This document shows, in pieces, positions 12,801-25,381 of a stretch of 64,000 nt of DNA. This stretch comes from Toxoplasma gondii ME49. Taxonomy: Eukaryota > Apicomplexa > Conoidasida > Eucoccidiorida > Sarcocystidae. The notes below the pieces were generated by a model, which saw only the letters and a program-made list of their open reading frames with translations, was not told the DNA's origin and did not search any database. Within the stretch, counting starts at the first letter, position 1. The number at the start of each line of letters is the position of its first letter. A program made the position numbers and the translations under genes. Where the stretch lies: positions 3,073,529 to 3,137,528 of the forward strand of contig NC_031480.1 in the NCBI RefSeq assembly GCF_000006565.2, in the 5' to 3' direction.

Positions 12801-15163
12801 TACCGAACTACCGTTCCTCATGAAGAACTCACCCCTCCTCGACGGTTGTCTCTGTTGACGCCGCTACTTTGGGCGAAAGAGATGCCAGAATTGCATGCGG
12901 GCCCATCTGAGGCTGACTCGGAAACATAGGGCGATCTTGCTCTTGATTGCTGCCCTCCTGTCCCCAGAGCGATCGTTCCCTGTTGCCGCCCCTCTCTAAT
13001 TTTTGAAGAGGCGTGGCACCACGCAGTTTGAAAGTGGCCGTCACTGGCGTGACGTCCGTATTGGCTTTGATTCTGTATCTTCGAAACATCCTGGTTGTGG
13101 AAAAAGAGGGACAATGCACAAACATAAATGGAATCTTGTACGCAGCTAGATAGATCGTCTGAACAGCTGTATGTCTGCACTCAAGATAAACAGGCGAGAC
13201 AAACACTTACAGCTAATAGTTTATGTCGCTGCAGTTCGTCCGCCAGCGGGCCCCTTCCACGCTCTAAATTCGTCGTTTCCTCCGATGGTGATACCAGCTG
13301 TGTGTCCTGCCGCACTTCAGTATTATCAAGAACGGTGCCTTCTACGCCCAACCGCTGGCGCTGCCGCTGCAGTTTACAGAGCCAAACAGCCATCTGCTGC
13401 TGACATCGTTGTTGCCTCATAAGGAGGTCCATAGTCAACGAAAGGCGCGTATGGAGGCCTGTCAACTTGTTCATTAGGGTGTCTACCGCAGAGTCTCCCA
13501 TTTCCACGGCCCGCAGGCAAGTGGGACAACTGGATGGATTACAGGGAAGGCGGAGTAAAAATGCTTCTGTTGATGGCGAACTTTCATGTTCTATTGTCTC
13601 TCCTCTACTGCCGTCTTCGCCACGAGCGCCTGTTCGACCTTCTGCAGCATTCAAGCTCGGTGTTCCCTGTTCTTCTCTTCTAAACTTTTTTCGTGTTGCT
13701 TCGCGTCTTCCAGCCGCCTTTGTTTCTTGAGCCCCTGCCTCGTTTAGCTCGCGATGCCGAAGCCCTCCCCCCTCTGAAGGCAGAAAATGAAGATGTGCCT
13801 TGGCTGAAGATCTTGTCGGCGATTCACTGTACACAGTCGTCGACATACGTTTCACAAGTGGGCCGGAGGTGGGCGCCGCAACGCCAGCTACGACGTCAGA
13901 TGACGATTGTCCCACGCAAGGCTCGCGCTCGAGAAAAGACGATGTCGAAGGAATCGGGATGGTAAGAGACCTGAGGTACTCTTCTTGCGCTGATCCAGAG
14001 AACCTGACCTGCTCCGAATGTTTCCCATTCGCCTGCCCATCTGATGCCTGTCGTCTGATCGGTAACATACTGTCGCCTCTTTTGCCAGTTCCCATTCCCA
14101 GCGAGGACAGAGTGCCGGCCAAGGCAGAAGCTGATGCAAACTGACCGGATCCGGGCAGTGGAACAGAGAGCTTCGATGGGAGCGAACTTCGGGGCTTGCC
14201 TTCCAGCAACCTACCTGCCGTTTCATTTTCTTGAAAAATTGTATTCACTGACTCGGCGAATTCACAGGATAACGGTTGTTCTTGGCGGGGTACCGTCGGT
14301 GAATCCAGGCCACTGTATACGTACTCAAACAATGCAGAGGCAAGATCCAACAACACCCTGTCCACGCCTGAAATACTTTCGTCTCTCCCACCGACTGTTG
14401 TATACTTGCAGTGAGCATCGTGAGAGCAACTCTCATCTGGTGACCCGACGGTGATATTTTCCGTCTGTCTTGAAATAGCTTCATGGGATGCGTTGAGGCC
14501 CGACTGTTTTGGTGAAGTCAGGTTGCAGGGAAAGCGTGACGATGAGGATTCTTTGTGACACGCGGAAGCTGTAGACGAAAAGGCGGCAACAACGCCCGAT
14601 TCTAGAGAGAGTATTTCACCCTCTGCGTCTTCTCTCCGTCCACCTCGCAATGTTAATGTGTCGACTTCTCCCCTCTGATTAACTTTTGCGTTGTCTTCTA
14701 AGTCAACAAAACCGTCCTGCCGGGCTCCGTCCCGCTCTTCAATTGAACCGCCTTCAGATGAGGTAGACGTGTGAGCTTCCCCTTTCCTCAACTGGCCAAG
14801 ACTAAGAGTATCCTGAATATGCCGACCCTTTGTTTCTTCCTCGCGATCGTCACTGCTAGTGGTTGCCTGGAAAATCTCTCCAGTGACCAGTGTTTTATGG
14901 TCTCCTGCAGACAGCAACTGACTCAAGGGCTGCGTCGCCATCGATTGTGATCGGGACGGTGAAGCTGACTCGGGTGACCCTGAGTCGGCAGTGGAAGACT
15001 GCTCAGGGGTACCAGAACCTTCACAGGAACCTGACAAACGCACGCCAGCCACTTCTTGCAGAAGAATCGCCACTTCAGACGAGAGTTTCGGATATTCAGC
15101 CGCAACATCGCCGGTGCCGATGATTCCGCCGAATTCACAACCACCGCAGTCCTCTGCCGCCAT
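9808..15163 (-). CDS. Unrecognised multi-exon protein, more than 1,350 aa; middle exons partly unresolved
   Basis: Exon 1 is 15163-13211 (651 codons, ATG in GGAAATGGCGGC, donor GCT|GTAAGT). The last exon is 11199-9808 (464 codons with stop). Other supported exons are 13090-12833, 12196-12028, 11778-11502, a piece ending at donor 11840, one around 12736-12466 and a short one ending at donor 12259. Exon 1 is Ser/Glu-rich but ends in an ordered patch with a CPTC motif and a helical, Gln/Arg/Leu-rich segment (TLMNKLTGLHTRLSLTMDLL). The middle exons look globular (FVRVSIGFSKEKHVRVLATP; SLRGILPAYNEAVRLRNKFA). The last exon opens with a basic helix (ELQKRKGALEQR) and is otherwise disordered, ending near a KRRRTLDEPEKK nuclear-signal-like motif. 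I do not recognise the family. The join between 12833 and 12736 does not keep phase with obvious sites, so an exon border there is wrong or missing. Confidence 0.55.
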
Positions 15164-18100
15164 TTCCTATGATCGCAAAAGTTACACGTTGATAAGTCAA
15201 AACCAAATGCAGGTGGAATCGGTCATAGAAAATATGCACATGGATACCTGTAAACATGGAGAAGTGACCAGATTAACTGAAGAAGAATATGCAGATACAC
15301 GATGATGCAGCTGTATAAATAGTCATGTATAAGGATTCTTTGTATAACATGTGACTTTACTAGTGCATATGTATGTATAACATATCAGTAACTCGGACTG
15401 TGAATTCCTTTTCTAAAGCTCACTGGAGGTCTGGCAATGCGCTCTACGCAGTGAAGTATGGCTCAGAAGATATGCTCGTCCGTTGCATACTGAAGAAGTA
15501 CACGCAGTCAGAAACCACTTCATTCACGGAAAAACGCAGTCGTTTCTTGTAAACGTCGTACAACAAACCTATTATTGCAACCTACAGCTTCCCATTGTAA
15601 ACATTCCAAGCAAACGTTATCGCCCGCCCACGAAGTGTACTGTGTGTGAACCTCGATACACCCTGCACCCCGATCGAATCAAATACAAGCTGGAGACCTA
15701 ACTGAGCAATATCAATATCGGCGAGCGTAACCTTTTGGCAGTCACCGGTTACGGCAGGCAACCACCATAGTACAGCCGGAGCGTTAACAGGCATGGTCAA
15801 ATAAAAAGGCCATGCAAACCGTTTATCATACCTGAAAAAGATATGTTGCACTGACTGATTATCGCCTTCTTCGCTTGCAAACGATGGTCCACAAAGAATG
15901 AGAAGCACTCGACAGCAGCCCAGTTGAAAATGACTCGACGTGCAGAGGGCTGGACGATCAGGTCCCGCTCTGATCGAGACAGTGGCCTGCAACGTATAGT
16001 ACGCCAGCGACAGCGCACTCGGTGAAGTAAATCACCAAACGTAGCCGAACTCACGGGAAGATCGGAAAGAGATGTACCTGCTGATAACTGTCATGTACTG
16101 AACCACGAAGGAAAACGGCTCATCAGGAAATGCCAATACGTTCAATGAAGCACCTTTCATGCGTTGTCAAAAAACGGATGCTTGGCAAGGACGCAGATCT
16201 TTGAATCAGCTGTGGTCTAGCAGCAACATCCAGCGAACATGCTTCTTGCTAGTGGGGACGAGCAAACTAACACGCAGTCTTGAAGAAGTCGAAGATCCCC
16301 TTCCAATATGTCCCTCTCCGAATATGCGTAACCTATTTTCAGAGTCCCGTATGACGCCTCGTTGCTAGCCGTCCTTCCCCTACCATAGCGCACCTTCGGC
16401 CAAAAAAACGACGTGCCGATCTTCAAGCAACAGTAAACGGATTGTTCACGAGGTGCAAACTGGAAGATACCGATGGACGAAGTCAAAAAAGCAGTGCAAC
16501 CATCCGGTCACCTGCGGCTGGTGAGTCGACCAGCGTCGAAATGCCTCACCACTGCTGGTGCCTTCCTGGTCTAGCCACCCAAACTGCCTCGCTCCGTTCG
16601 TCGCTGTAATAGGAAGGCTATAAGTATTGCGATATGGCCAAATAGCGGCTATAACGCCTACATACAGCACCGTCTAGGCGTTCAACGCCTGAAATGAATT
16701 TCACATTGTTTTGGACGCCAGAAAACGCTTCAAAGGCGCTTGGCCAGCGCAGTTGCTCCTTGGATGGCTTCCGAGAATCACAAACACCGGATCTCAAACA
16801 AACAGCTGGCAAAGGCGAATTTTCTACTCGCTTCGGAGAAAAAAAATGTATGTGCAAGAGTGGAGGCACACGAGCATTCAACATGTTCGGCGGCGTCAGC
16901 TCGGCGTGGCGGTCGAGACGCCTTCGCCGCTCTTCCTTGATTTGGGTAGCTAATTAGAGCTGGAGGGAAGCTCTGGCTTATTTCACAGGAACGGAAGATG
17001 AGCTGATGCCAGGCAAATTGAATAACTTCTCCAACATGTTTCGAGCAAAACGTGGACACGGCCGTCACGGATGCGCAAGATGGAGGAACATGTAGCTTGG
17101 AAGGAGCCAAGACGTGCTGCGCAGACGTTATCTGTCGCGTGTTTGTGACTGCTAAAAAGATCCAAGAGTGCAGTAACGCCACGATATACGTATGACAGAG
17201 CGATGGATGCCGCGTGGACTCGTTCACAAGGAAACGAAATAACAGTCGAGAGTGCTCTGAAAAAGGGCGACGAAACCACCAACGCAATGGGGCACCTATC
17301 TCGGCCACTCTACATTCGAGAGGACAATACCAGCAGTCATCGGATCTTTGTCCGCAAACATTAGAGGACGTTGTGGAACATACGCATGAAGAGAATATTT
17401 CCCCCACTGGTACAGCGAGCCAAGAGTAAAGCATGATTCCTTGCCGTAGTTAAACGCCGTTGGCACACACTGAGCATTAATCGGAACCCCTCAACAGTCT
17501 ATGTAATCCTATGACACTCCACGATTTGTGGCTATGTCGATTTCAAAGTGCACAGAACCATGACCAGAATTGCAGACGTTATTGCAGGAAGTAGCACCAC
17601 AAACAAGAAAAGGTGTTGGATGACGCAACGAAACACACAGACAAGCGTGCAGCCGGATTCCGAGTCATCAAGGTCATCGAGCGTTCCGCCAGCGGCTAGT
17701 ACTCTTGCCAAATGGACTCCCTGAACATCTTATACGATCCACCAAATGATAAGGTCAGGGAGGCGCGAACGTCTCCTGCCGACTGTCGTTTATCCAGTGC
17801 CAGGCGAGAAGTCATTGTAACCCAGACCACACAATCCGCAGCCCCGTCTTCGCCACCGTTCCATGATTCCGTAGCAATTTCAAGCTCCTCGACTGCACAG
17901 AGGTTTTCGTGGGAGTTTCAGTCTCTCACTGTCTGTCAGTAGTTAAATGTCGCCAGCCAATACTCCACCACTTGGGAAAGAGACGTCCCCAGAGTGTGCA
18001 GGATCCAGAGTGCTGTCGCATGGGTCCGCGACAAGGATCCAAACGAACTGTCTCGGAGACAGCACAATCGAGTCGAAATGTGTGTCGCACGCGTCCGCAT

Positions 18101-21100
18101 CTGGGAGAAACCCGCACCTTATCGCTGTCTCTTCGAAGAGCGACGTCTTCACACACCGAAAGCTAAGGCAAGATATTTCGTTATGATGCTGGTGTTGAAT
18201 CGTTGGGTAACGTTAATTTCGAAACAATCGGGAAGCCAACACAGAATCACAGTACTAAAAGACACCCACGTAACTCGGCGTGTCATTGATGTGCAGTGAG
18301 GAGGCTGGAGAGGACTGAGGAAACGACCCGACGGCCTACCGAATGACTACCACATTTGGTCGGACAACTGCGCCGAACTCGCTGGCTTTTGACAGTTCCG
18401 TGTCACCACGCATGTTATCCTGGAATTCGATACCATGGAAATAACCATCTGTACAAAACTGGCTTGTGCGCTTTCTCCTGAATCGAAATTACCACACTGC
18501 ACACGAGCTACACCGTCTTTCTCCCGATAAGACGAATCTGCGGTGGTCTGAAACTAGAAAATCATCTCGATATGTCTCCACGGTTGAACTTCTGAGACGG
18601 AACGAACGCAGAAAAGTGTTTCTTGGGTTGCGTCTCTTCGAGGTTTGTCCATTCCAGTTTCGATCGTGAAGGTCGGGAAGGCGTTTCCATTCCCTCGCAT
18701 ACTCCAGAGAATGTTGTGCTTACCCAACGCAGAGAGCCGACGTGTGTGCAGTCCGATGGTGTGCTGCGTGTGGAGTTCTAATCTCTACAACACGCCCGTT
18801 CTGAGAGATGACAACGTCAACCTTTGTCATGTACTGACAGTTAAACTGCAGCAATCGTCCTTGGGGTCACGAGTACTTCAAGAGGAGCAACAGGCAATGA
18901 ATTTGTCTCTACATCGGCAGGCCTTGAGTTCTACCTTCATGAAGTGCCGAAACGCCGTCGACCATCTTTCCGGAGGAACTTGTATTTTTGTCTTCCACCG
19001 GCGGTGTCTAGACGCCCGTGTCAGTTTCTGTCTTAAAATGACGAAAGTGTCGGAAACGCGACATGGGAGTACCGACTAGTGCCCTTATTGGAGGTCATTT
19101 ACCCGCAGCTGTGGCGTCACGGCAGTTTTCGTAGTTTGTCTGAGGCTGCTCGATAGACATGATTGCGAACAATCATTTGTGGAATACTACAACCTGAGGG
19201 TGACAGTGAATGCTTGAAGCGCTAGACATTTTTCTTATCATGTCCTATTGTTGTTAGAAGCCCGGGGAACTAGGCGGCTGAAAATATACAAAAAACGAGC
19301 TGACGTTGAAGACTGGACAATTGCATCTTCCTTTTTGAACAGTATGGCTGTTTGTCTCTCAATTTTCGCGGCTTCCTACTCGTGTGCACCATGTTTGTTT
19401 CTCTTCATTCTCCCTTCTGCTGCTGAACCCTTACCATCTGGGGCCGTTGCCCTGTTCTCATTCCATTGCCAGTCAGTCAGGAATAAGATGAAAAAAAGAT
19501 GTTTCGGGGCTATTGTTTCCCTATTATGAAGACACAGTGCTCCACTGGTGTGTATTTCTAATCGTGTTGCTCAACAACTGCTGTCTGCACACGGTAGCGC
19601 CGAGGATGGTCCAGCGGCAGCGGATCGTGATGGGCACAGCAAAACATCGCCTCACCCGCTCACACTTGAAGCAACGAAAGTTCGAATATTGCAGAAATGC
19701 TGATGCGGGAAAGAGGGGTTTTATTACTGGATTTGTTTATTGAGGGGCGGTACACAATGATGCCCTTCTTTTGTAATGACGTCCGTGCAACTGAAAAAAC
19801 TGTTCAAAAAAAAGTTTCTCTAAGCGTGATCAGCGATTGGAGACTGGAATTCTGTTTGGGTCACCTGATCGACGACAAAGGAACTAGTGCTTTGTTCGTT
19901 TGTCGCAAGTCTCATCACGTAACGTGCTCTGTCTTCTTCTCACTGTTTCACCGGTTCAACGATCGAGGGGTCCTTTCTGTGGCTCTGGGATTCGCGGAGA
20001 ATTCTGCCTGTACTGAATATGGCATCTGCGTCTGCTCAACGAGTGCATGTATGCCAAACACTGATACAGGGTTGCGTATACGATTATATCACATGGAGTA
20101 GTCCATAAGATATCCATTGCGAGCAAACTGTCCACCTCGCGAAGGCTTATCCAGTCGAGCCTACACAAACATATTAGGAATGCAGCAAATATTGTGGCTT
20201 TACGGGACTGTACAGCATCGGTAAACACAGCGACATGCAGAAAAAAGAGCACAAGTACAAGAGAGAAACATTAACCGAAGTGTTTCGTCGTCCTTCAGTG
20301 TTAGGTTCGCAGACTTGAGTTGCGTCAAGAGGGGGGAATGGACAATGAAGTGGTGCTCCTGATACTACAAGGCTGAAGAAAGGTTTTTCGACTCTTGTCA
20401 CAGGGCATTTCCCCCTCTTGTTACGTCTTTTTGCCGTGCCGGTTTTTTTCTAGAGGCAGCCCGCTCTTACAACGACCTCATGATTGCGAGACCTCCGACC
20501 AGGGTTTCCTTCAGCAGCTAGCTGGTTACCTATCGTCTGTTGTTCCCTACCCGCTTTTGTCTCTTTAATCCGATAAACTCCCTTATTTGTCTACTGTTCA
20601 TCTGCAAATTTGGTAACTCGTGGCTTGCATGGCGGTTCTGTTTCCCCGTTCCCTACGTAACATTTGCATGCAGACGATGCCATCTAGCAACTAATCTAAC
20701 ACTGCGTAGCAGCCTCGGAAGCTTTCGGGGCTATGGATGGCGTTTGATAAGTGACACAGGGAAGGAGACTCAGGGGATCAAAACTACTTCAACAACAGCT
20801 TAGCCTACAGATGTCACCTACGCAAGAGCAACATAAGCGTCTTCCGCGCATTGCGAACGATACGGTCACTCGACGCCGCCAGCTCTTTCCCACCCGTGCG
20901 CCGCCCGACTTGTCCGCTGTATAGACAACCGGGTGCGTGGAACATGCGGTCACAAGAAGCAAGTTCCGTTGCTTTTGACTGAAGGCACTCTGTCTCGTAT
21001 AGGTTTTCCTGCTGCGCCATGTGAATTACTTCTCTGTGTCTGAGTTTCCCGGCGTGTGCATTTCTGTCACGTCTCTGTCTTTGTCAATCAACGAGTTGTA

Positions 21101-21333
21101 AGGTGCTGGCGTGTTGATGGTCCTCTTGTTGTGCGTGGCGTTGCGTCGGTCCTGCGTGTGCAGGAAAAATCGTTCTTTTCCTGTCCGATTTCGTCTTTTT
21201 CGCCAGTGAAAGATGTATTAGCTCTGCACCTCTTTGTGCGCATTCTGGATCTCTCTTTCTCCTCGCACGGCTGACGCCGTCCTTCTTCGATTCCGCCCGT
21301 CACAAATCGAACAGCCACGGGTGACTGGCGAAG
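15164..21333. other. 6.2-kb divergent intergenic region, no supported gene
   Basis: The region lies between two genes that start away from each other (ATG at 15163 on minus, ATG at 21334 on plus). Its longest frame, 16778-17434 on the minus strand, is rich in Cys, Trp and His and has no coding character or splice context. The Ser-rich frame at 17712-17942 on plus is also unsupported. The region should hold both promoters; a non-coding RNA is possible but nothing in the sequence shows one. Confidence 0.5.
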
Positions 21334-24300
21334 ATGGTTTTCCTCATCATCGTTTTTTCTCTCACCCTCGCGGTTCTCGTCGGGTGGGTTCTCCAGCGTC
21401 AGCTGCACACCATCTTCACATCCTCCATTTCCACATTTTTCCTCCCTCTCTATGGAGGACCGAAAACGACGTCGTCCACTGAGAAGGCGGAAGGTGGAAG
21501 CTGCGCTGCATCTGCAGAGACAACGCTGAAGACAGGTAGTGAGCCCCAGGTAGCCGTAAAAGGGAGCGAAAAAGGAGCAAATGGCAGAGGAAGAACACTT
21601 CTTGAAACCGTCGTTGGTGACGAGGAGGAACTCGAAGCTGCCGTCGCCGGAGGGGTGCGAATGGCCACACTCGTTGCCACCGGTGAAGAAAAGGAGCCGG
21701 AAGATGCAGAGGAGGAAGAGGAGAGACCGCAAAGCAAGAAAGCTTCAGATGCAGAAAGGGAAGAGCGGAACGCGGTGATATTCTCGGACTGCGCCGATAC
21801 TCCAGGGACATCGGTGTTGTCTTTTTCTTCTTTGCAAAAAGCTTCCCTGACTGACAAACAGCGAGGAGAGGGACAGTGTGCTCAAGACGCTGGCGAGAAA
21901 CATGGAGACAGTGAACGAAATCGGAGACACCAGAGTGACGTTTTCCCTTCGCCGCCTTCTTCGGGTCCCGCGTCTCCCCGTGAGGCACCTGACGCCCCCC
22001 TTCTCGCGGATGAAGACATTGCGTGTCTCACCCCTGCAGAGGAATCCTTTCTTTTGGAACAAGATCGACGGATTAGAGGCTGCTTCAAGTATGACCATGC
22101 AGAGAGTCGGCCTTCTTCGTCCTCAACCTCATCTTCCTTTCGTGTCTCCTCTCCTCTCCAGTCGCGTTCCGACCCTTCTTCGTTGTTACCCTCCGGGTCT
22201 GCGCATGTCACAAAGTCGGAGTGTCCACGGGCTCCGCCCGTTTTGGCCGCACCAACAAGTTCGTTGAACGAGGAGCCTCAGGAGGGTGCGCCGGAAAGCC
22301 AAGGAAGAGGCGAAAAGGAAGCAGAAAAACACTTTTCAAACTTGCGCGATACAGTGGAGGCCCGGTCACCGTCTCAGCGGTCCACGAGCGCTGCGCCGTC
22401 TCCGTCGAACGCAGGAGCTTCTACAGAGATCGGCGAGTTGAACAGTACGGCAACTGCGAGTGGAACACGGGAGGTTGGAGAGGCCAAGCCGAAGGCAGCT
22501 GTTTCGGAAGAGAACTTGGAGTCTTCTCTCTGTCAAGAAAGCCAGGACGAGAGCGAACCGAAGGTAGCAGCGGATCCCGTTGCTTCTCACGAAGGGGAAG
22601 AGGACGGAGTCGCAGAGGCAGAGTGTGAGGATACACCTCAAGGGGAAGCGCGCAACGCGCGTGGCGCGGCCGAAAACGAACCGGCGACAGCTCCTCTCCT
22701 GGGAGAAGAGAACGAGAAGGCCGCGACTGAAGAGAGTGTACATGCGGTTGGGTCAGTGGTGGAAGTAGAAGACGACCAGGTAAAACAGGAGAGGGGCGGC
22801 TTCCCCCGTGAGTGCGTGGGGGGAGAAGAAGGGGATGACGAGAGAGAAGACGAGGAAGAGAACAACCCGAAGGTGGAAGACCTTGGAGAGGTCTTTCCCG
22901 AGGAGAGACAGGATCCTCCGCGATTTGAAGAGGTCGAAGACGAGAAGAAGGATGAAGAAGACTTGGAAGACAAAACCGCGGCAGAATTGAAGGAGTTAGG
23001 AAACCAAAAATTCCGCGAAGGCAAGTACGAAGCTGCACTCGATATCTACACGCAAGCGCTGGACCGCCTTGATGAAGAAGAAGACGACTGGCTAGACGAA
23101 TTTGACGCAGCTATGCAAGACAAAGAAGACGAGCTGGAAGCAGCTGAGAACATCCGCTACGAACGGTCCTTGCGCGGTGAGGCCCCTAACGGAGAACATG
23201 GAGCGGAAGACCAAAAGCTTTTCAAGGACGCGCGAGAGGAAGAAGAAGCACGGGAGACAAAGGAGACAAACGACGACGCCAAAGGAACGGAGGAAGACGC
23301 CCCCGAGCAGCGAGGTGCACGGGAAGACTCAGTGGCACAAGCCGCCGTCCAAAAGGGTCACGACTCGGCGGACGAGAAGGAGACCTGTGAGAAGGGAGGC
23401 TCACCAGAGAAGGAAGATATTTCTGAGAAGGAGGAGACTCGTGAGAAGGAAGAGAAATCTGGGGACGAAGAGCATTTGTTGACTGAAGCTGAATTTCTGG
23501 CTTTCAAGGAGAAGAAGGAGAAAGAGCGAGAGGCCATGGCTCTGGAATTCAACCAGTTGAGGGCTGTCCTCCTTTCAAACAGGTATGTTTCGTGTTTGAC
23601 TTCTCCGGGCTAGACAGACCTTTTTCCTGGAGCGACCGTGTATTCTTCGTTTTGTTAGCGACGCATACAGCGAGCTGAAGCCTCTTGTTCCTGGATACCC
23701 CGTTTTGAGTTCCCTCTTGCCAACGCGATTTCCGTATGCTTGCTATCTTGAGTTCGCAGGCCGGTATGCGCGTGTTTTTTCCGAAGAACACCTTGTCGTC
23801 CTGGGCTTCTTATTTCGTTGATCCTGCCTTCTCTTTTTCGACGACGAAATCCGTCAACCTCTGTGTCGCTGAGCCACGTTCGTCTTTATTTTCCTGATTG
23901 TTTTATGTTTTTCTCCAGAGGGGCTTGCCACCTTCATGGCAAATGCTGGGAGGCCGTTGTCGCGGACTGCACGGAAGCGATTCAGTGTGACCCTTCGTAT
24001 GCAAAGGTAATCGCGTATTTGTGGAAGAGCGGAACAATGCATATTTTTGACTACTGCGTTAACTGTAAATTGGTGAGTAGTTTCGGGGAAATCCATGTTT
24101 TGTCGACATTAAAGGAATTTCCAAATATATTTCTAAAGTCTGCGTTGTGTGAAGCGAGTTTCTGGGACTTGTTCTTCGGGAACACAACGGGATACATCCA
24201 CGCGTCTGGAAGCCAATAGTCCCCACTACACTTTCTCTGGTGTCTAGGGCGCCTACCGGTTTTTCATCAAAGTCCAGAAATGTGCAACCCTTCTGTTTCT

Positions 24301-25381
24301 TCTGCTAACAGAATAGTAGAGGAACCGCGAATAGACGGTCTTCCTGTCGTCCTCTGTTTGTGTTATCTTGCTCTTATTTCTCTCGCCCTCTCTTCCTGTG
24401 GCCCTGTTTCTTCTCTGTTCCGGCTATCTTTGTGCGTCGTTGTTCATGCTTCCTACGTTTTGCAAGCGTCTTGGGTGATTCCAGGCCTATCTGCGACGCT
24501 TCACGGCAAACGAAGCTCTTACGAAGTGGCACGACGCAGCCGCTGACATCAACAAAGCTATCGAACTCGACCCCTCTCTCGAGTAGGCGCGCGAGTGGCT
24601 TTTGCTCCCCGACTTTGGCTAGCTGATCTCGCGTTTCGCACGTATCGTGTTTCTGTCTCTGCCAACATACCTGACGGTGACTGCATTTGGAAGATGTATT
24701 ACACACATAAATAGCGAGGCGTAAACAGGTCGCGACAGAGGTACATGTAAATAGATAGACGCAGAGGTAAAGGACAAATGTGTAGGAACACATACATGTA
24801 GAGGGCCACGTGCATTTTGGCAGTAGTGCATCGGTGAACTCTGTAGGTCCGTACTTGTGTCAGGAGGAAGAGGAATTGGGGGTGTCCTCCCATCAGAACT
24901 CTGTGCGTTGTCAGGAGCAGTCGTTGTGTCTCAACAAGAGAAGGAGACGCATGCTTTTGCATGGGCGTCTGTGAGCATGTCTGTGTGTGTTTTGGGGCTT
25001 TTCTGAACGGTGGCCTGGAGGAAAGGAACACGCGTACATGCGAGGGCGTGTGCGCCACCGCAGAACGTGTGTTTTGTTTTTTTGTGGGGCTCTTTTGCAT
25101 GTACCTCTATAAATTGTATGTCTGCATGCGTTCCTTTCCCTGGATGCAGAGCGCGGTACCGAAGCGATCAGCAGCGGGTGAAGAAGAAGAGCGAGGCTCA
25201 GTTTGAGAAGGAGAAAGAGGAGATGATTGGGAAGCTGAAAGACTTTGGAAACTTCGTCCTGGGCAAAGTCGGTCTTTCTCTCGACAACTTCAAAGTTGAA
25301 CAGAACCCGGATACTGGGGCGTACAACATTTCCTTCCAGCAAAATGCACAGCCGCCGGCTGGAGCCGCAGCAAGTCAGTGA
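21334..25381 (+). CDS. TTC1: TTC1-type tetratricopeptide repeat protein, four exons, about 888 aa
   Basis: Exons are 21334-23582, 23919-24006, 24485-24582 and 25150-25381; all are GT-AG and in phase. Residues 1-20 are hydrophobic (FLIIVFSLTLAVLVGWV), like a signal anchor. Residues about 40-545 are low complexity and very acidic. TPR 1 starts near residue 547 (ELKELGNQKFREGKYEAALD). An inserted Glu/Lys-rich stretch of about 150 residues separates it from the SNR-RGACHLHGKCWEAVVADC repeat across exons 1-2 and the WHDAAADINKAIELDPS repeat in exon 3. Exon 4 carries the family's C-terminal block, EEMIGKLKDFGNFVLGKVGL followed by DNFKVEQNPDTGAYNISFQQ, which matches the end of animal TTC1 closely in order and spacing. 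TTC1 proteins are cytosolic TPR adaptors that bind chaperones and G-alpha subunits in animals. The role here is inferred. The N-terminal hydrophobic segment and about 500 extra residues are not typical of the family, which is about 290 residues in humans. Confidence 0.88.

Noticed and set aside
16778..17434. 218-codon minus-strand frame
   Set aside because: Composition rich in Cys/Trp/His/Phe without domain pattern, no partner exons, and an arbitrary start.
19600..19680. tRNA-like stretch (GGTCCAGCGGCAGCGGATC)
   Set aside because: No GGTTCRANNCC B-box and no cloverleaf could be paired by eye.
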